Shown here: positions 38,364-48,171 of the stretch, piece by piece
How positions within the stretch are numbered: the stretch's first letter is position 1
How the letters are laid out: the number at the start of each line of letters is the position of its first letter
Source: Algibacter sp. L1A34
GTDB lineage: Bacteria > Bacteroidota > Bacteroidia > Flavobacteriales > Flavobacteriaceae
Reading direction: 5' to 3'
Assembly: GCF_009796805.1 (NCBI RefSeq)
Contig: NZ_CP047029.1
Coordinates: forward strand, 3,982,001-4,046,000
DNA: 64,000 nt
Translations under genes and position numbers: made by a program
Notes under the pieces: generated by a model
Databases searched by the model: none
What the model was told of the DNA's origin: nothing
Seen by the model: the letters and a program-made list of their open reading frames with translations, nothing else

Positions 38364-38625
38364 TACAAAGTGAAAATTCGTAATTGAATAACTTAGCGTA
38401 AGAAAACTATATTTCAATAACATTTATACAGAAAACACTTGCGCAACAACACGTTTAAACGTATTATTGTGCTTTTAAGCGATTTTCACAAACTCAAAAC
38501 TAACCTTACTTATGAAATATAAGCTACACTTTTAAATAATTCTCGCCATCATTCCGTTTTTATCAATTGTATAATCTAGGGATGTTGTTATCAAACATCA
38601 AGTACTAACAATTAAATTATTAGTA

Positions 38626-39681
38626 ATGAAACAAATTTACATTTTAGCAATTTTAATTTTGAGCATAAATAAAATTAATGCACAATTAAATGATGTAGTT
38701 ACAATAGGATTAAATACGCCAAATGGCATTATTCTTAATGGAAATGATTTATATATCTCTGAATATAGCGGAAATAAAATTTCAAAAATTGACATTACAG
38801 AAACAAATCCTGTTGTAACAGATGTAGTAACAGTCAATACTGCTTATGGAATAGCTCTTAATGGAAATGATTTATACATCGCTCAATATAATGAAAATAA
38901 AGTTTCAAAAATTGACATTACAGAAACAAATCCAGTTGCAATAGATGTAATAACAGGCTTAACTAGTCCTTCTGGACTTGTTTTTAACGGAAATGATTTA
39001 TACATTGCTCAAGCTAATGGAGATAAAATTTCAAAAATTGACATTACAGAAACAAATCCAACTGTAATAGATGTAATAACAACAGGTATAGACGACCCTT
39101 ATGGGCTTGTTATTAATGGGAACTATTTGTACATAGCCCAATATAGTGGAAATAAAATTTCAAAAATTGATATTACAGAAACAAATCCTGTTGCAATAGA
39201 TGTAATAACTGGTTTAAATAATGCTGAAGGCATTGTTCTTAATGGAAATGATTTATATATTTCTGAATTTAGCGGAAATAAAATTTCAAAAATTGACATT
39301 ACAGAAACAAATCCTGTTGCAACTGATATAATAACTGGTTTAAATAACCCTTCTGGACTTGTTTTTAACGGAAATGATTTATACATAGCAGAATTTAGTG
39401 GAAATAAAATTTCTAAGTATACAAACCTCACTTTATCAATTAACAATCACTCTTTAGAAAATGTAAAGACACTCAAAGTTTATCCTAATCCAACAACAAA
39501 TTTTATTAAAATTACTAATTTAACTAAAGCTGAAAATTATGTAATTTATAATGTTTTAGGAATGGAAATAAATAGAGGTGCTACTTCCAACGATGAAAAA
39601 ATCAATGTTCAAAACCTTACTAATGGAATATATTTTTTAAAACTTAATAATGGAAATACATTTAAGTTTATAAAAGAATAA
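38626..39681 (+). CDS. Secreted beta-propeller protein with T9SS tail
   Basis: 351-aa protein with signal peptide (ends KINAQ). Six near-identical blades of about 40 residues (residues about 25-260) each contain NGNDLYI, GNKISKIDITETNP and a V.DV.TGL strand, like NHL/YVTN-type propellers. A T9SS sorting domain (VYPNPTTN...LTNGIYFLKL) ends the protein. It is probably a surface binding protein. The near-identity of the blades shows recent internal duplication. Confidence 0.82.
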   Translation: MKQIYILAILILSINKINAQLNDVVTIGLNTPNGIILNGNDLYISEYSGNKISKIDITETNPVVTDVVTVNTAYGIALNGNDLYIAQYNENKVSKIDITETNPVAIDVITGLTSPSGLVFNGNDLYIAQANGDKISKIDITETNPTVIDVITTGIDDPYGLVINGNYLYIAQYSGNKISKIDITETNPVAIDVITGLNNAEGIVLNGNDLYISEFSGNKISKIDITETNPVATDIITGLNNPSGLVFNGNDLYIAEFSGNKISKYTNLTLSINNHSLENVKTLKVYPNPTTNFIKITNLTKAENYVIYNVLGMEINRGATSNDEKINVQNLTNGIYFLKLNNGNTFKFIKE

Positions 39682-39760
39682 CGTTTGCTAACAACGTATA
39701 AAATTAATTGCTTGATGCGAGCCTGCTTACAAAAATCCTCGCGGATTTAGAGTGCACCTA
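39681..39760 (+). repeat. attC-like intergenic palindrome, partial (1)
   Basis: Begins in the stop region of the propeller gene: TTTGCTAACAACGTATAA, TTAATTGC, then a central hairpin AAAATCCTCGCGGATTT. It matches the 5' half of the repeat family at 46014, 47098 and 48172. The 3' half is not recognisable. Confidence 0.55.
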
Positions 39761-39842
39761 ACTTACCAAAGCCAACAGAAAAACTGAATAATAATAATAA
39801 TAATAATAAAATTTTCACCTCTTAATTAAAACTTAACAGCTT

Positions 39843-40322
39843 ATGAAACACAAAAATACAATAATGAGTACTGCGTTTATCATCTTAGGATTAGGAGGGC
39901 TAAGCGCACAAGAAACCATTCCAGCCTCTGGAGGAGATGCCTCAGGATCAAAAGGTTCATCTAGTTATACAGTTGGTCAAATGGTTTACACGACTAATTC
40001 AGGAAGTGGTTCTGTTACCCAAGGCGTACAACAAAGTATAGAGTTTTTTACCTTAAGTAACCCAGAATTGACTACCGTAAATTTAACAGCAATAACCTAT
40101 CCAAATCCCACGTCTGATTATTTGGTGTTAGCTATAAGCGATGCCAAACTTACAGCATTAAGTTTTAAGCTTTACGATTTGCAAGGTCGAACAGTGGCAC
40201 AAGGCCAAGTCAACCAATCTACCACACAAATAGATATGCAGAGTTTGGCTTTAGGCATTTATGTTCTTAAAGTAAACCAAAACAACCAAGAACTAAAAAC
40301 GTTTAAAATCATTAAAGAATAA
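39843..40322 (+). CDS. Small T9SS-exported protein
   Basis: 159 aa: signal peptide (ends LSAQE), a short Gly/Ser-rich middle (SGGDASGSKGSSSYTVGQ) and a full type IX sorting domain (YPNPTSDYLVL...LALGIYVLKV). Flavobacteria commonly pair such proteins with a tail-fibre-like secreted protein, as here, where the next gene starts 12 bp later. Likely surface exposed; function unknown. Confidence 0.8.
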   Translation: MKHKNTIMSTAFIILGLGGLSAQETIPASGGDASGSKGSSSYTVGQMVYTTNSGSGSVTQGVQQSIEFFTLSNPELTTVNLTAITYPNPTSDYLVLAISDAKLTALSFKLYDLQGRTVAQGQVNQSTTQIDMQSLALGIYVLKVNQNNQELKTFKIIKE

Positions 40323-40334
40323 AATCAATTTATT

Positions 40335-41369
40335 ATGAAAAAACTATACAAAATTTTAGTATTATTATTAATTACAGCAAGCACATTTGCCCAAGCCCCA
40401 GAAAGAATGAGTTATCAAGGTGTTATAAGAGACAGTGGAGATGCTTTAGTAACCAATCAAGTTGTAGGCATGCAAATAAGCATCTTACAAAGTAGTGCAT
40501 CTGGTACAGCAGTATATGCAGAAACCCAAACCCCAACTACCAATGCAAACGGTTTAGCAACTTTAGAAATAGGTACAGGAAATACAATAGATGATTTCAC
40601 AACGATAAATTGGGAAAACGGTCCTTACTTTATAAAAACAGAAATCGACCCAGAGGGAGGAACAAATTATACCATTACAGGTACAAGTCAGTTATTGAGT
40701 GTACCTTATGCTTTACACGCAAAAACAGCAGAAAATGGCATTACAACAGTACAGTCAGATGAAATAACAGCCAATAGTTTAAAAGTTGGTTATACCGAAG
40801 CATTAGTTTCTGCTAATACTGATGTTGCTGCCAATACTGTTAAAGTCGGTATTACATCTGGACAAGCCAGTGAAATTACAGCTAATACGGCCAAGGTAAG
40901 TTATACCGATGCAGCAGCAGTTGCATTGAATACAGCTAAAGTAGGTTATACAGAAGCTTTAGTTTCAGCTAATACTGATGTAGCTGCAAATACAGCTAAA
41001 GTAGGACTTCCATCTCAAACAGGACAGTCAGGCAAATACTTAACAACCAATGGTACTTCGCCTTCATGGAGTACAGTTGCTGGAGGAAGCCCTGCTGTAA
41101 GAACGATAAGTGCGAATACAACACTTGTTAATTCAGATGAAATTGTAATTATCAATGGAGCTTTTACTGCTACATTTCCATCTGCTCCTACAGATGGAAT
41201 GAAATTAATATTATGTACTACAACTGGGGCTGCTGAAATCAATGGCAATGGCAAATCCTTATATGTTGCCCTTCAAGAATTTCCATCTCTAACATTTGCT
41301 GGTGCAAATTCAAACTTTTATATGTTTATTTATAGCAGCTCGATAGGTGGATGGATTGGAATGTATTAA
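40335..41369 (+). CDS. Secreted tail-fibre-like protein with coiled-coil repeats
   Basis: 344 aa with signal peptide (ends TFAQ). The N-terminal domain (APERMSYQGVIRD..., LLSVPYALHAKTAEN) is the common flavobacterial domain resembling phage tail-fibre stems. A degenerate repeat region follows (about 150-225: NTAKVGYTEALVSANTDVAA), likely a trimeric coiled coil, then a small C-terminal beta domain. It shares a transcript with the preceding T9SS protein. No sorting tail of its own is visible. Confidence 0.78.
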   Translation: MKKLYKILVLLLITASTFAQAPERMSYQGVIRDSGDALVTNQVVGMQISILQSSASGTAVYAETQTPTTNANGLATLEIGTGNTIDDFTTINWENGPYFIKTEIDPEGGTNYTITGTSQLLSVPYALHAKTAENGITTVQSDEITANSLKVGYTEALVSANTDVAANTVKVGITSGQASEITANTAKVSYTDAAAVALNTAKVGYTEALVSANTDVAANTAKVGLPSQTGQSGKYLTTNGTSPSWSTVAGGSPAVRTISANTTLVNSDEIVIINGAFTATFPSAPTDGMKLILCTTTGAAEINGNGKSLYVALQEFPSLTFAGANSNFYMFIYSSSIGGWIGMY

Positions 41370-41422
41370 TAACAAAGAGTAAATACAAAAATAATTTCCG
41401 TGGAAATCCTAAACATTGGGTA

Positions 41423-41766
41423 ATCGAGTAGACGGGTGACGACTTAAAAGTCGTCACTGCGCCTCTCTCACACCACCGTACGTACGGGTCTAGTATACGG
41501 TGGTTCACCAAATTGAAGTTTGCGTATTATTAATGTAATCTAACTACCTTTTTCGTTTAAATCTAGAAACTGTAATAGTAGTCTTTAAAATAGGACTTTG
41601 AGCAACTGCCCAACCTCCCATTCTTGTTCTACTCCAAGCATAGGCTTGTCCGATTTCTATACCTAGTTGAATGAGGTTTTTTCGTTTCCGCTTTAGCTTT
41701 TTCCAATCGTGCCAAATACAATAGCGTAACCGATTTCTTAACCACTCATCTAGCTTTTTAACTTTC
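41423..41766 (-). mobile_element. Group II intron 3'-end remnant (copy A)
   Basis: The minus strand reads the C-terminus of an intron-encoded reverse transcriptase/maturase (LDEWLRNRLRYCIWHDWKK, then AYAWSRTRMGGWAVAQSP). A domain V-like hairpin follows (ACCACCGTA...TACGGTGGT), then a domain VI-like hairpin (GTGACGAC/GTCGTCAC), and the intron end CTCGAT at 41423. A 10-bp deletion relative to copy B breaks the last codons (FKRKR, stop). The RT core and 5' intron domains are absent, so it is dead. Confidence 0.82.
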
Positions 41767-41932
41767 GCATAGATGTTAGTTAAGCAGTATATAAAAAATT
41801 GCTAGTTTTAGCTTAACCAATGTGAGTTGCTTTGTTTGCTTGCATCTTATTTTTCCTTCGAAAAATCCTCGCACTCAAACACGCAACTTTCCATATACAT
41901 AAACGTTTTAGGGAAGCCTACACTCAGACTTC
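41767..41932 (+). repeat. attC-like intergenic palindrome (2)
   Basis: Left part GTTAAGCAGTATATAAAAAATTGC, central hairpin TTTTTCCTTCGAAAAAT followed by CCTCGCAC, right part AACACGCAACTTTCCATATACATAAACGTT. Same order of blocks as the complete copies at 46014 and 47098. It abuts the truncated side of group II intron copy A. Confidence 0.6.
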
Positions 41933-42021
41933 AAAACGATTATAACATCGAAGAAGAAAAAGAAACAAAGAAATCAGAACTGAATGAAATCAAGCACTTC
42001 GAAAATAAGAACGTTGTCTAA

Positions 42022-42390
42022 CAAAACCTATAAGTGATGTAAACTTTGGTGATAAATTAAGTGGTTTGTGTATATTTATAAAGTTCCCAAAATAAGTTTG
42101 ATTTTGCTCTGAAATAAAAATTTTAAAACAAAAAAACTGCTTTTACTAAGTGCATGGTTGGAAATCCGTCGGATTTCTGCTCCGCTCTATTTGTCATAGC
42201 ATGATTGTAAGCGCAACTCCAGTTTTCACATCTAAAATATTAAAGTGTGCTTTTGAAATATATTCAGAATCACACTTTTTTTTTGTAAAAAACTTAACAT
42301 ATAAGTAATAATTTGTTTACAATTAAGAATTTGGTAAATAATAACTTCGTTATTTGAGACTTAAATTATTAATCTTAAATAACATCATTT
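42022..42390. other. Gene-free stretch with repeat debris
   Basis: It begins just after a TTGTCTAACAAAACCTATAA block (about 42012) resembling the 5' end of the attC-like family. A small hairpin GAAATCCGTCGGATTTC lies near 42162. No reading frame was convincing. The lipoprotein gene promoter is probably in the last 100 bp. Confidence 0.4.
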
Positions 42391-43029
42391 TTGAAAATGA
42401 ATAAAATAATATTTACAACCTGTCTTCTACTAAGTTTATTTTCATGTAAAGAAAAAACAGATACTTCAACGTCAAACGCATATAAAAATGAAGACATTGA
42501 GACTATTGATAAACAAACAGCGACCCCAAAGTTTAGCGACCCTAATGGCTGTAGCCAATATACAACACTTTACGAAGCTTTACCGCATTTAGATACTTAT
42601 AAAGGTATGGAGTTTCGCACCTTAGAATGTATGTTTGAAAAACAGAGCGAAACGGCTTCTTGGGCAAGTTTAAATACGTCATATTACGATCCTGAATCTA
42701 CAAACAAAATGGAAGTAAACTTTTATGAAATTAATGGAGACGTTACTGTTGAAAGAGATGTGATTAATATGGTAAAAACTACTTATAATGAATTTACTAA
42801 CATGGCCGATTTTTACAAAAGCAGCTTAACTATTTTTGAAAATGAATCTGTTAATATTATGGAATCCAATAGCGAAGATGAATACAGCTCTGCAACTTAT
42901 TTATGTTCACATAAAGATAAATTTGCTCTTTTAATAAAAATTGAAATGTTGGGACAAATGAATTTAGAAAAAGTAGATTCATTTATTAAAGACTATTTAC
43001 AAGCCATATCATCAAAACCAATGAACTAA
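42391..43029 (+). CDS. Lipoprotein, paralogue 1
   Basis: 212 aa with a clear lipobox (LLSLFSC, Cys about 19). The mature part is alpha/beta with CSQYTTLYEALPHLDTYKG, which corresponds to CKKNKHLFNAIPHVDKIAD in the next protein, so the two are distant tandem paralogues 9 bp apart. No known domain. Probably anchored to the outer membrane or periplasmic face. Confidence 0.7.
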   Translation: MKMNKIIFTTCLLLSLFSCKEKTDTSTSNAYKNEDIETIDKQTATPKFSDPNGCSQYTTLYEALPHLDTYKGMEFRTLECMFEKQSETASWASLNTSYYDPESTNKMEVNFYEINGDVTVERDVINMVKTTYNEFTNMADFYKSSLTIFENESVNIMESNSEDEYSSATYLCSHKDKFALLIKIEMLGQMNLEKVDSFIKDYLQAISSKPMN

Positions 43030-43038
43030 AATATAAAA

Positions 43039-43620
43039 ATGATAAAAAAATTTCTATTGGTATTTAGTGTGATTTTAGGTTTTGTTTCATGTAAGGAAAA
43101 CACATCGAAACCGCTAGCTGAAAACATCTATCAAGAAGCGATAACCGGAGAAACAAAATTTCCAACAAGTGTTGTTAGTTGTAAAAAAAATAAGCACCTC
43201 TTTAATGCCATTCCTCATGTAGATAAAATAGCAGATTATACTTTTAAATACGTTGTCTGTGTTGGAAAAGTAATAGCTGTAAATTATAACCATCCCACAA
43301 ATGAGTTTTATGAATTTCAACTTAGTGTTAAAGAATTAGGAGAAAATAAAGCCATGCTTCCATATATTAAATTGGGCTATAATACAGCCTCAAAATACAA
43401 ACTGAACGGGAATGATATTAGTAGTTTACAAGTATTTGAAAACGCATTTTTAACAACTAAAAAGGAACAGAATTATAATGATGTTGCTTATAATGCTTCT
43501 TATAAAGACAAATACATTATTCAAATTGTAATTCGAGGAAAAGATTTATCAAACAAAGAACAAATTGATAATTTCTTGAAAGAATATTTAAAAGCCTTTA
43601 AAAAGGAATTTATGGTATAA
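43039..43620 (+). CDS. Lipoprotein, paralogue 2
   Basis: 193 aa, lipobox LGFVSC (Cys about 18). Shares the pattern of a conserved Cys, A-x-PH-x-D, and a C-terminal YLKAF/YLQAI helix with the preceding gene. Cotranscribed. Function unknown. Confidence 0.7.
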   Translation: MIKKFLLVFSVILGFVSCKENTSKPLAENIYQEAITGETKFPTSVVSCKKNKHLFNAIPHVDKIADYTFKYVVCVGKVIAVNYNHPTNEFYEFQLSVKELGENKAMLPYIKLGYNTASKYKLNGNDISSLQVFENAFLTTKKEQNYNDVAYNASYKDKYIIQIVIRGKDLSNKEQIDNFLKEYLKAFKKEFMV

Positions 43621-43628
43621 AAAGTCCT

Positions 43629-43660
43629 AATTGATTCTCATATAGAAATGAGAATCAATT
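43629..43660 (+). terminator. Hairpin after the lipoprotein pair
   Basis: 13-bp perfect stem AATTGATTCTCAT / ATGAGAATCAATT with a 6-nt loop, 8 bp after the stop codon. There is no long T-tract. Confidence 0.65.
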
Positions 43661-43689
43661 AAGAAATCTCATAAAAGATTTAAAAATCA

Positions 43690-44216
43690 ATAGACCATAA
43701 TCAAGTATGGGCTTCTGACATAACTTATATTAGAACTATAAATGGCTTTTGTTATCTAGCGCTTTTTACCGATATGTATTCACGTAAAATTGTGGGGGTA
43801 TGATTTTAAGTAATAGACTGGAACTTAATGGATGCATTAGATCGCTTCAAAAAGCAATTTATCAGGCAAAGGTAACTAAGGGGGTTATTCATCATTCTGA
43901 CAGAGGTATACAGTATTGCAGCAATCAATACACACAAATACTCAGAAGGAAAAAGATGGAAATAAGCATGACCGAAGAAAAGCATTGCTATGAAAATACC
44001 ATGGCAGAACGTGTAAATGGAATTTTAAAACATCAATTCTATCTTGACCAGACCTTTACTAATGTGACTCATGCAAAGAAAGCAACCAAAAATGCAATTA
44101 AATTATACAACTCTAAAAGATTACATTTATCTTTAGATTATAAAACCTCAAATTATCTTCACCAAAATGCCCCTTAAATTTAATATTAACCTGTAGCCGT
44201 ATTTTAGGACCTGACA
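43690..44216 (+). pseudogene. IS3-family orfB remnant with frameshifts
   Basis: Starts within OrfB at [20 protein letters not shown] (first catalytic Asp). It is frameshifted by small insertions near 43796-43811, then continues as SNRLELNGCIRSL...IHHSDRGIQYCSNQY (second Asp)...ENTMAERVNGILKHQFYLDQ (Glu) to the natural C-terminus at 44177. The inverted-repeat end is GTATTTTAGGACCTGACA. OrfA and the OrfB start are missing. It is a related but different element from the 44260 tail that follows immediately. Confidence 0.85.
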
Positions 44217-44259
44217 ATTTGCTTTGTACAGACATATGGCTACATAATTATAAACAGTT

Positions 44260-44479
44260 ATGTATAAAAATGACAAAGTAACCAAACGTTACTTAAAAGA
44301 TGAATTCTTTCTCGATCAAACGTTTGTTAACGTAGGTTACGCCAAAAAAGCAGCAAGAAATGCAATTAAATTGTACGACCAAATAGGATTACATTTACCT
44401 TTAGACTATAAAATACCAAATATGCTATATCAATTATCAGCGTAAAACCAATTTTAACCTTTAGCCATATTTAAGGACA
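44260..44479 (+). pseudogene. IS3-family orfB 3' remnant and right end (copy 2)
   Basis: Same sequence as 36615-36834: the last about 50 codons of an IS3 OrfB and the inverted-repeat end. Inactive. Confidence 0.85.
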
Positions 44480-44499
44480 AGACATAAAACCCCAACAAA

Positions 44500-46008
44500 A
44501 TGAATTTACCTAAACTCTCTTTCCTTTTCCTTTTTATAATAATGTCAAGTTACAACTTGAAAGCTACTAACTACTATGTATCAAATTCTGGCTTAAATTC
44601 AAATACAGGATTAAGCCAAAGTGATGCTTTTTTAACTATTCAACATGCTGCGGATCTTGTTATTGCAGGAGATACCGTTTTTGTAGAAAATGGTATTTAC
44701 GTAGGTTTTGACTTAAGAAATGTAAGTGGCACAGCAGCAAATCCTATAGTTTTTATGGGAACTGGAAACAGTGTATTAATAAATCAAAGTGGTGCAATAA
44801 GAAACGATGGTATTAACATTGAGAATGCTAACTATATAATAATTGATAGCTTTATTGTTAACGATATGCTAGGAAATGGTAATGGAATACGAGTGGTGGT
44901 TTCTAATAATTGTATTGTTAGAAATTGTGCTTGCGACAATAATGCAGAACGCGGAATTTTTACAGCATTTACAGACGATATTCTAATTGAATACAATGTT
45001 TGTACTAACTCAATCGATGAACACGGAATTTATGTTTCTAATAGTTCAGACAGACCTATAGTTAGGTATAATGAGTGCTATGGTAATAATAATGTTGGAA
45101 TCCATTTAAATGGAGATTCATCTGCAGGAGGAGATGGAATAATTAGTGATGCCTTAATCTACGGCAACAATATTCATGATAATAATGGAGCTGCTGGAAT
45201 AAATATGGATGGACTACAAAATCCTACAGTCTATAATAACCTTATATACAATAATCATTCCTCCCAAGGAATTTCACTTTTTCAACAAGATGGAGCCATT
45301 GTAACTAATGGAGCCAAAATATATAATAATACCATTATTGTTCCTTCTGATGGTAGATGGGGAATACTACTTCAAAACGGGGCTAATATTAATACAGAAA
45401 TCTATAATAACATCATCATTAATCAACACGCTTGGAGAGGCTGTATTGCTATAAATGATACTGCTATGTTTACAAGTGATAACAATATATTGAACGATAA
45501 AATGAGTAATAATGGAGACGGTTCTACTATTAGTTTAGCCGCATGGCAAGCATTAGGGTTTGACACAAACTCTCTATTGGCTAACGCCATGAATTCCATA
45601 TTTGTTAACCCAACATTAAATGATTTTAATTTGGTAACAGAATCTCAGGCTATTGATGCTGGCACCAACCTTGTAAGTACAATAGTTACTTATGATATAA
45701 ATGGAAATACAAGACCTACAGGAATAAATTATGATATAGGAGCTTATGAATTTGACAGTACTCTTTCTACAGATAACAATACAACTATATTCAAAGGTAT
45801 TGCCGTTTATCCTAATCCAACTAGTGGCATAATAAACACGAAAATTAAAAACTTAAATAATATTATTTTATATGATATAACAGGTCGTTTTATTAAAATG
45901 ATTGAACCAAAATCAATGATTGATTTAACTGAATTACCAAATGGCATTTATCTATTAAAATTTATATCAAATGAAAGAGAGTTTATAACAAAAGTTATAA
46001 AGGAGTAA
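44500..46008 (+). CDS. Secreted parallel beta-helix protein with T9SS tail (copy 2)
   Basis: 502-aa near-duplicate of the protein at 36855. It has HSSQG, GILLQNG and NNTTIF where copy 1 has HSAQG, GILVQNG and NNATIF; the remaining changes are synonymous. Both copies keep signal peptide and sorting tail intact, so both are probably functional. The upstream 240 bp, including the IS3 end, are also the same, so they share promoter sequence. Confidence 0.85.
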   Translation: MNLPKLSFLFLFIIMSSYNLKATNYYVSNSGLNSNTGLSQSDAFLTIQHAADLVIAGDTVFVENGIYVGFDLRNVSGTAANPIVFMGTGNSVLINQSGAIRNDGINIENANYIIIDSFIVNDMLGNGNGIRVVVSNNCIVRNCACDNNAERGIFTAFTDDILIEYNVCTNSIDEHGIYVSNSSDRPIVRYNECYGNNNVGIHLNGDSSAGGDGIISDALIYGNNIHDNNGAAGINMDGLQNPTVYNNLIYNNHSSQGISLFQQDGAIVTNGAKIYNNTIIVPSDGRWGILLQNGANINTEIYNNIIINQHAWRGCIAINDTAMFTSDNNILNDKMSNNGDGSTISLAAWQALGFDTNSLLANAMNSIFVNPTLNDFNLVTESQAIDAGTNLVSTIVTYDINGNTRPTGINYDIGAYEFDSTLSTDNNTTIFKGIAVYPNPTSGIINTKIKNLNNIILYDITGRFIKMIEPKSMIDLTELPNGIYLLKFISNEREFITKVIKE

Positions 46009-46013
46009 TACAT

Positions 46014-46147
46014 TGGGTAACACCGCATATAATTAATGACTTGTGTAACCACTTACGAAAATCCTATCTATTTTCTATTCGGTTTACATTCGCGAAATTA
46101 TGGACTTAAAACACGTAACAAACCATATACATAAGGGTTAGACAACA
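46014..46147 (+). repeat. attC-like intergenic palindrome (3)
   Basis: GGGTAACACCGCATATAATTAAT at the left pairs imperfectly with ACAAACCATATACATAAGGG and TTAGAC at the right. The middle has AAAATCCTAT and TCGCGAAAT blocks. It fills the gap between the beta-helix and aspartic-protease genes. Confidence 0.65.
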
Positions 46148-46218
46148 TTAAAAACGACAACGCTGTACTCAAGAACTTAACGCAACAAATCTAAATTAAT
46201 AGACAAACCAAAAGAATT

Positions 46219-47085
46219 ATGAAAAAGTTAAAAATACTATTATTCGGTCTATTAATTCTAAATGTATCTTGTTCCTCTATAACCAATAAACAAAACAAAG
46301 GAAATGTGGTTCCCGAAAATTTTGAATATGAAACGAAATTTACGACATTCAAATCAGTTATGATTATACCATTTGAAATAAATGGAGTTACCAAAAATTT
46401 TATTTTTGATACAGGTGCTGATTATTCCATTATTCAAAGAGATTCGATGATTGGTAAAACTAACAATTATGGAGGAGCCTCTAAACGTAAAATGAGATTA
46501 GGTAGTGAGATTGTATTATCGATAAAAATTAATAATATAGATTTTACTAATACGTTCGCTCTAAATGGAGATATGAAAGGTCTTAAAGAGCAAATCCCCA
46601 ATTTTGGAGGAATAATTGGGCAGTCAATTATAAAAAAAGCCAATTGGCTTATTGATTACCCTAACAGAACGATAAAATTATCTAACAAAAATATAGTGGA
46701 CAAAAATTATGAAACCATTAAAAGAAAAATAGAAAAAGGTTCTCCTTATACATACATTACAATCAATAAAACTGAATATAAAGTAATGGTAGATTTTGGT
46801 TCATCACAAGATTTTAATATTCCTAAGGAATCTAAACTCGCTAAAAAATTATTAATACAACATAATTTTTCTGACAATGAAAGAGAGAGATATACTCTTG
46901 GTGGTCTTCAAAAACTAAAGGAAAAAGTTGGAATATTGCCTATAATCAAATTAGGGAATATAAAGTTTGAAAATGTCAAAACAACCATAAATTCAGCAAA
47001 GGAAGCAAAAATCGGAATTGGATTTTTCAAAGATGCCAAAATCTATATAGACAACATAAATGACAACTATAAAATTAAAAAATAG
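46219..47085 (+). CDS. Retropepsin-like aspartic protease, lipoprotein
   Basis: 288 aa. A signal peptide with lipobox (LNVSC) anchors it outside. FIFDTGADYSII at about residue 68 is the D-T-G-A active-site motif, and GGIIGQSII with a following hydrophobic strand is the family flap/core pattern. A second domain has VMVDFGSSQDF, where DFGS replaces a second D-T/S-G. This two-domain layout is common in Bacteroidetes retropepsin-like proteins. It is bracketed by attC-like repeats, like a single-gene cassette. Confidence 0.8.
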   Translation: MKKLKILLFGLLILNVSCSSITNKQNKGNVVPENFEYETKFTTFKSVMIIPFEINGVTKNFIFDTGADYSIIQRDSMIGKTNNYGGASKRKMRLGSEIVLSIKINNIDFTNTFALNGDMKGLKEQIPNFGGIIGQSIIKKANWLIDYPNRTIKLSNKNIVDKNYETIKRKIEKGSPYTYITINKTEYKVMVDFGSSQDFNIPKESKLAKKLLIQHNFSDNERERYTLGGLQKLKEKVGILPIIKLGNIKFENVKTTINSAKEAKIGIGFFKDAKIYIDNINDNYKIKK

Positions 47086-47097
47086 AGCAGATAGTAA

Positions 47098-47236
47098 AGC
47101 TTACAACACCGTTTATAATTAATTGCTTTGGCAAGTGCTTATTTGGAAAATTCCTTCGGAATTTTCTCGCGTTCGTTTTTGTTTACTTAATTAGTTGCTT
47201 AAACACGCAACTAACCATACACAAAACCGTTGGCAA
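47098..47236 (+). repeat. attC-like intergenic palindrome (4)
   Basis: Left CAACACCGTTTATAATTAAT and TTGC. Central perfect hairpin AAAATTCC-TTCG-GAATTTT, then CTCGC. Right GCTTAAACACGCAACTAACC and ATACACAAAACCGTTGG. The outer blocks are imperfect reverse complements. Best-preserved uninterrupted copy in the window. Confidence 0.75.
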
Positions 47237-47499
47237 ATATAAATAAGGCTTAGTGTAAAGGATGTCCCTTATCATACATTAAGTACTGATAAATATTTTA
47301 CTTAAAACTTTAACCCTAAAGTAGCTTGTTATTTTCTACCACATCCTAGTATACCTTTGTCGGACCATGTAGTACTTTGATTAGTAACCCAACGTATATT
47401 ATTTGTAACTTCGCTTACCCAAACGAATTGAAATGCACTTAATTATTTCTAAGCGGTGCAGTACGAGTTTGAGATAAATGATAATTTGAAATTTAAATA
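47237..47499. other. Gene-free stretch before the 178-aa gene
   Basis: No gene. Probably contains the promoter of the 47500 gene, but no consensus box was assigned. Confidence 0.4.
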
Positions 47500-48036
47500 A
47501 TGGCAATAATATACTGTACCCAAAAATTTGAAACTGTAGTTGGTAAATCACGTATAGTTAAATCGGATAAATCTTCTCCTCTTGGTAATTGGAACGCTAA
47601 TGTGTTTATGGTTAGCAGGAAAAATTGTGTAATACTAATGAATGATGTTTCTTATTATTCTGTGATTTTAATTGATTTTAAAAAAATTGATTTAATGAAT
47701 TTCCATGAAGTATTTGCTGAGCGCTTTTTTAAGCAATTGGAAAATGATGAGATAAGCTTTCCATCTAAATTTACAGACAAAATCACGAAAGAGTTACAGC
47801 CTGTTTTTTTAACTACCAATAATAATAGAAAGGTATTGGGAGCTATACAAGATGCCACCCTTGATATGAAGAGATATATTACCGAAGACTATAGTGACAA
47901 TATTGATTATATAGACGTTGACGAATTGAATTCCAATATTAATGAAAAGATTATAAGCGTTCTTGGTAAAAAGAAACGTGGTTATGGGTATCCTAATGAT
48001 GCAATACAGGAGTTGTTGAATAAGTTTTGTGCGTAG
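47500..48036 (+). CDS. DUF6933-like cytoplasmic protein
   Basis: 178 aa, no signal peptide. LGNWNANVFMVSRKNCVILMNDVSYYSVILI at residues about 28-58 resembles the strand-rich start of the DUF6933 family. The C-terminal part is charged and helical. It stands alone between two attC-like repeats, as expected of a cassette gene. Function unknown; the family assignment is from memory of the pattern and moderate. Confidence 0.6.
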   Translation: MAIIYCTQKFETVVGKSRIVKSDKSSPLGNWNANVFMVSRKNCVILMNDVSYYSVILIDFKKIDLMNFHEVFAERFFKQLENDEISFPSKFTDKITKELQPVFLTTNNNRKVLGAIQDATLDMKRYITEDYSDNIDYIDVDELNSNINEKIISVLGKKKRGYGYPNDAIQELLNKFCA

Positions 48037-48171
48037 CAGATTGGTATTGAGTTTTAAATCTCGTTTATAAAAAAGTAATAGCGCTCAATTCTATTATTTC
48101 GATCCTGCTTGGTTGTGTTTTGCTGTAAAGAAGGAAATAGTATATAGTCAATAAATTTAATTAAAAAATAA

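Larger units (their letters stand above)
36573..38367 (+). repeat. 1.8-kb duplication, copy 1
   Basis: Nearly identical to 44218-46012 at a constant offset of 7645 bp with no net indels. The unit contains an IS3 transposase tail, the IS right end and a complete T9SS beta-helix gene. Both copies start abruptly at TTTG(T/C)TTTGTACAGACAT and end at GAGTAATACA. Confidence 0.93.
44218..46012 (+). repeat. 1.8-kb duplication, copy 2
   Basis: Partner of 36573-38367. It begins 2 bp after the end of the preceding IS3 remnant and ends 4 bp after the beta-helix gene stop. Only scattered substitutions separate the copies, so the event is recent. Confidence 0.93.

Noticed and set aside
39123-39446. 107-codon minus-strand frame
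   Set aside because: Antisense shadow of the beta-propeller repeats.
41827-42021. 64-codon plus-strand frame
   Set aside because: Its first half is the attC-like repeat translated; the remainder is short, with no start of its own. At most a gene scrap.
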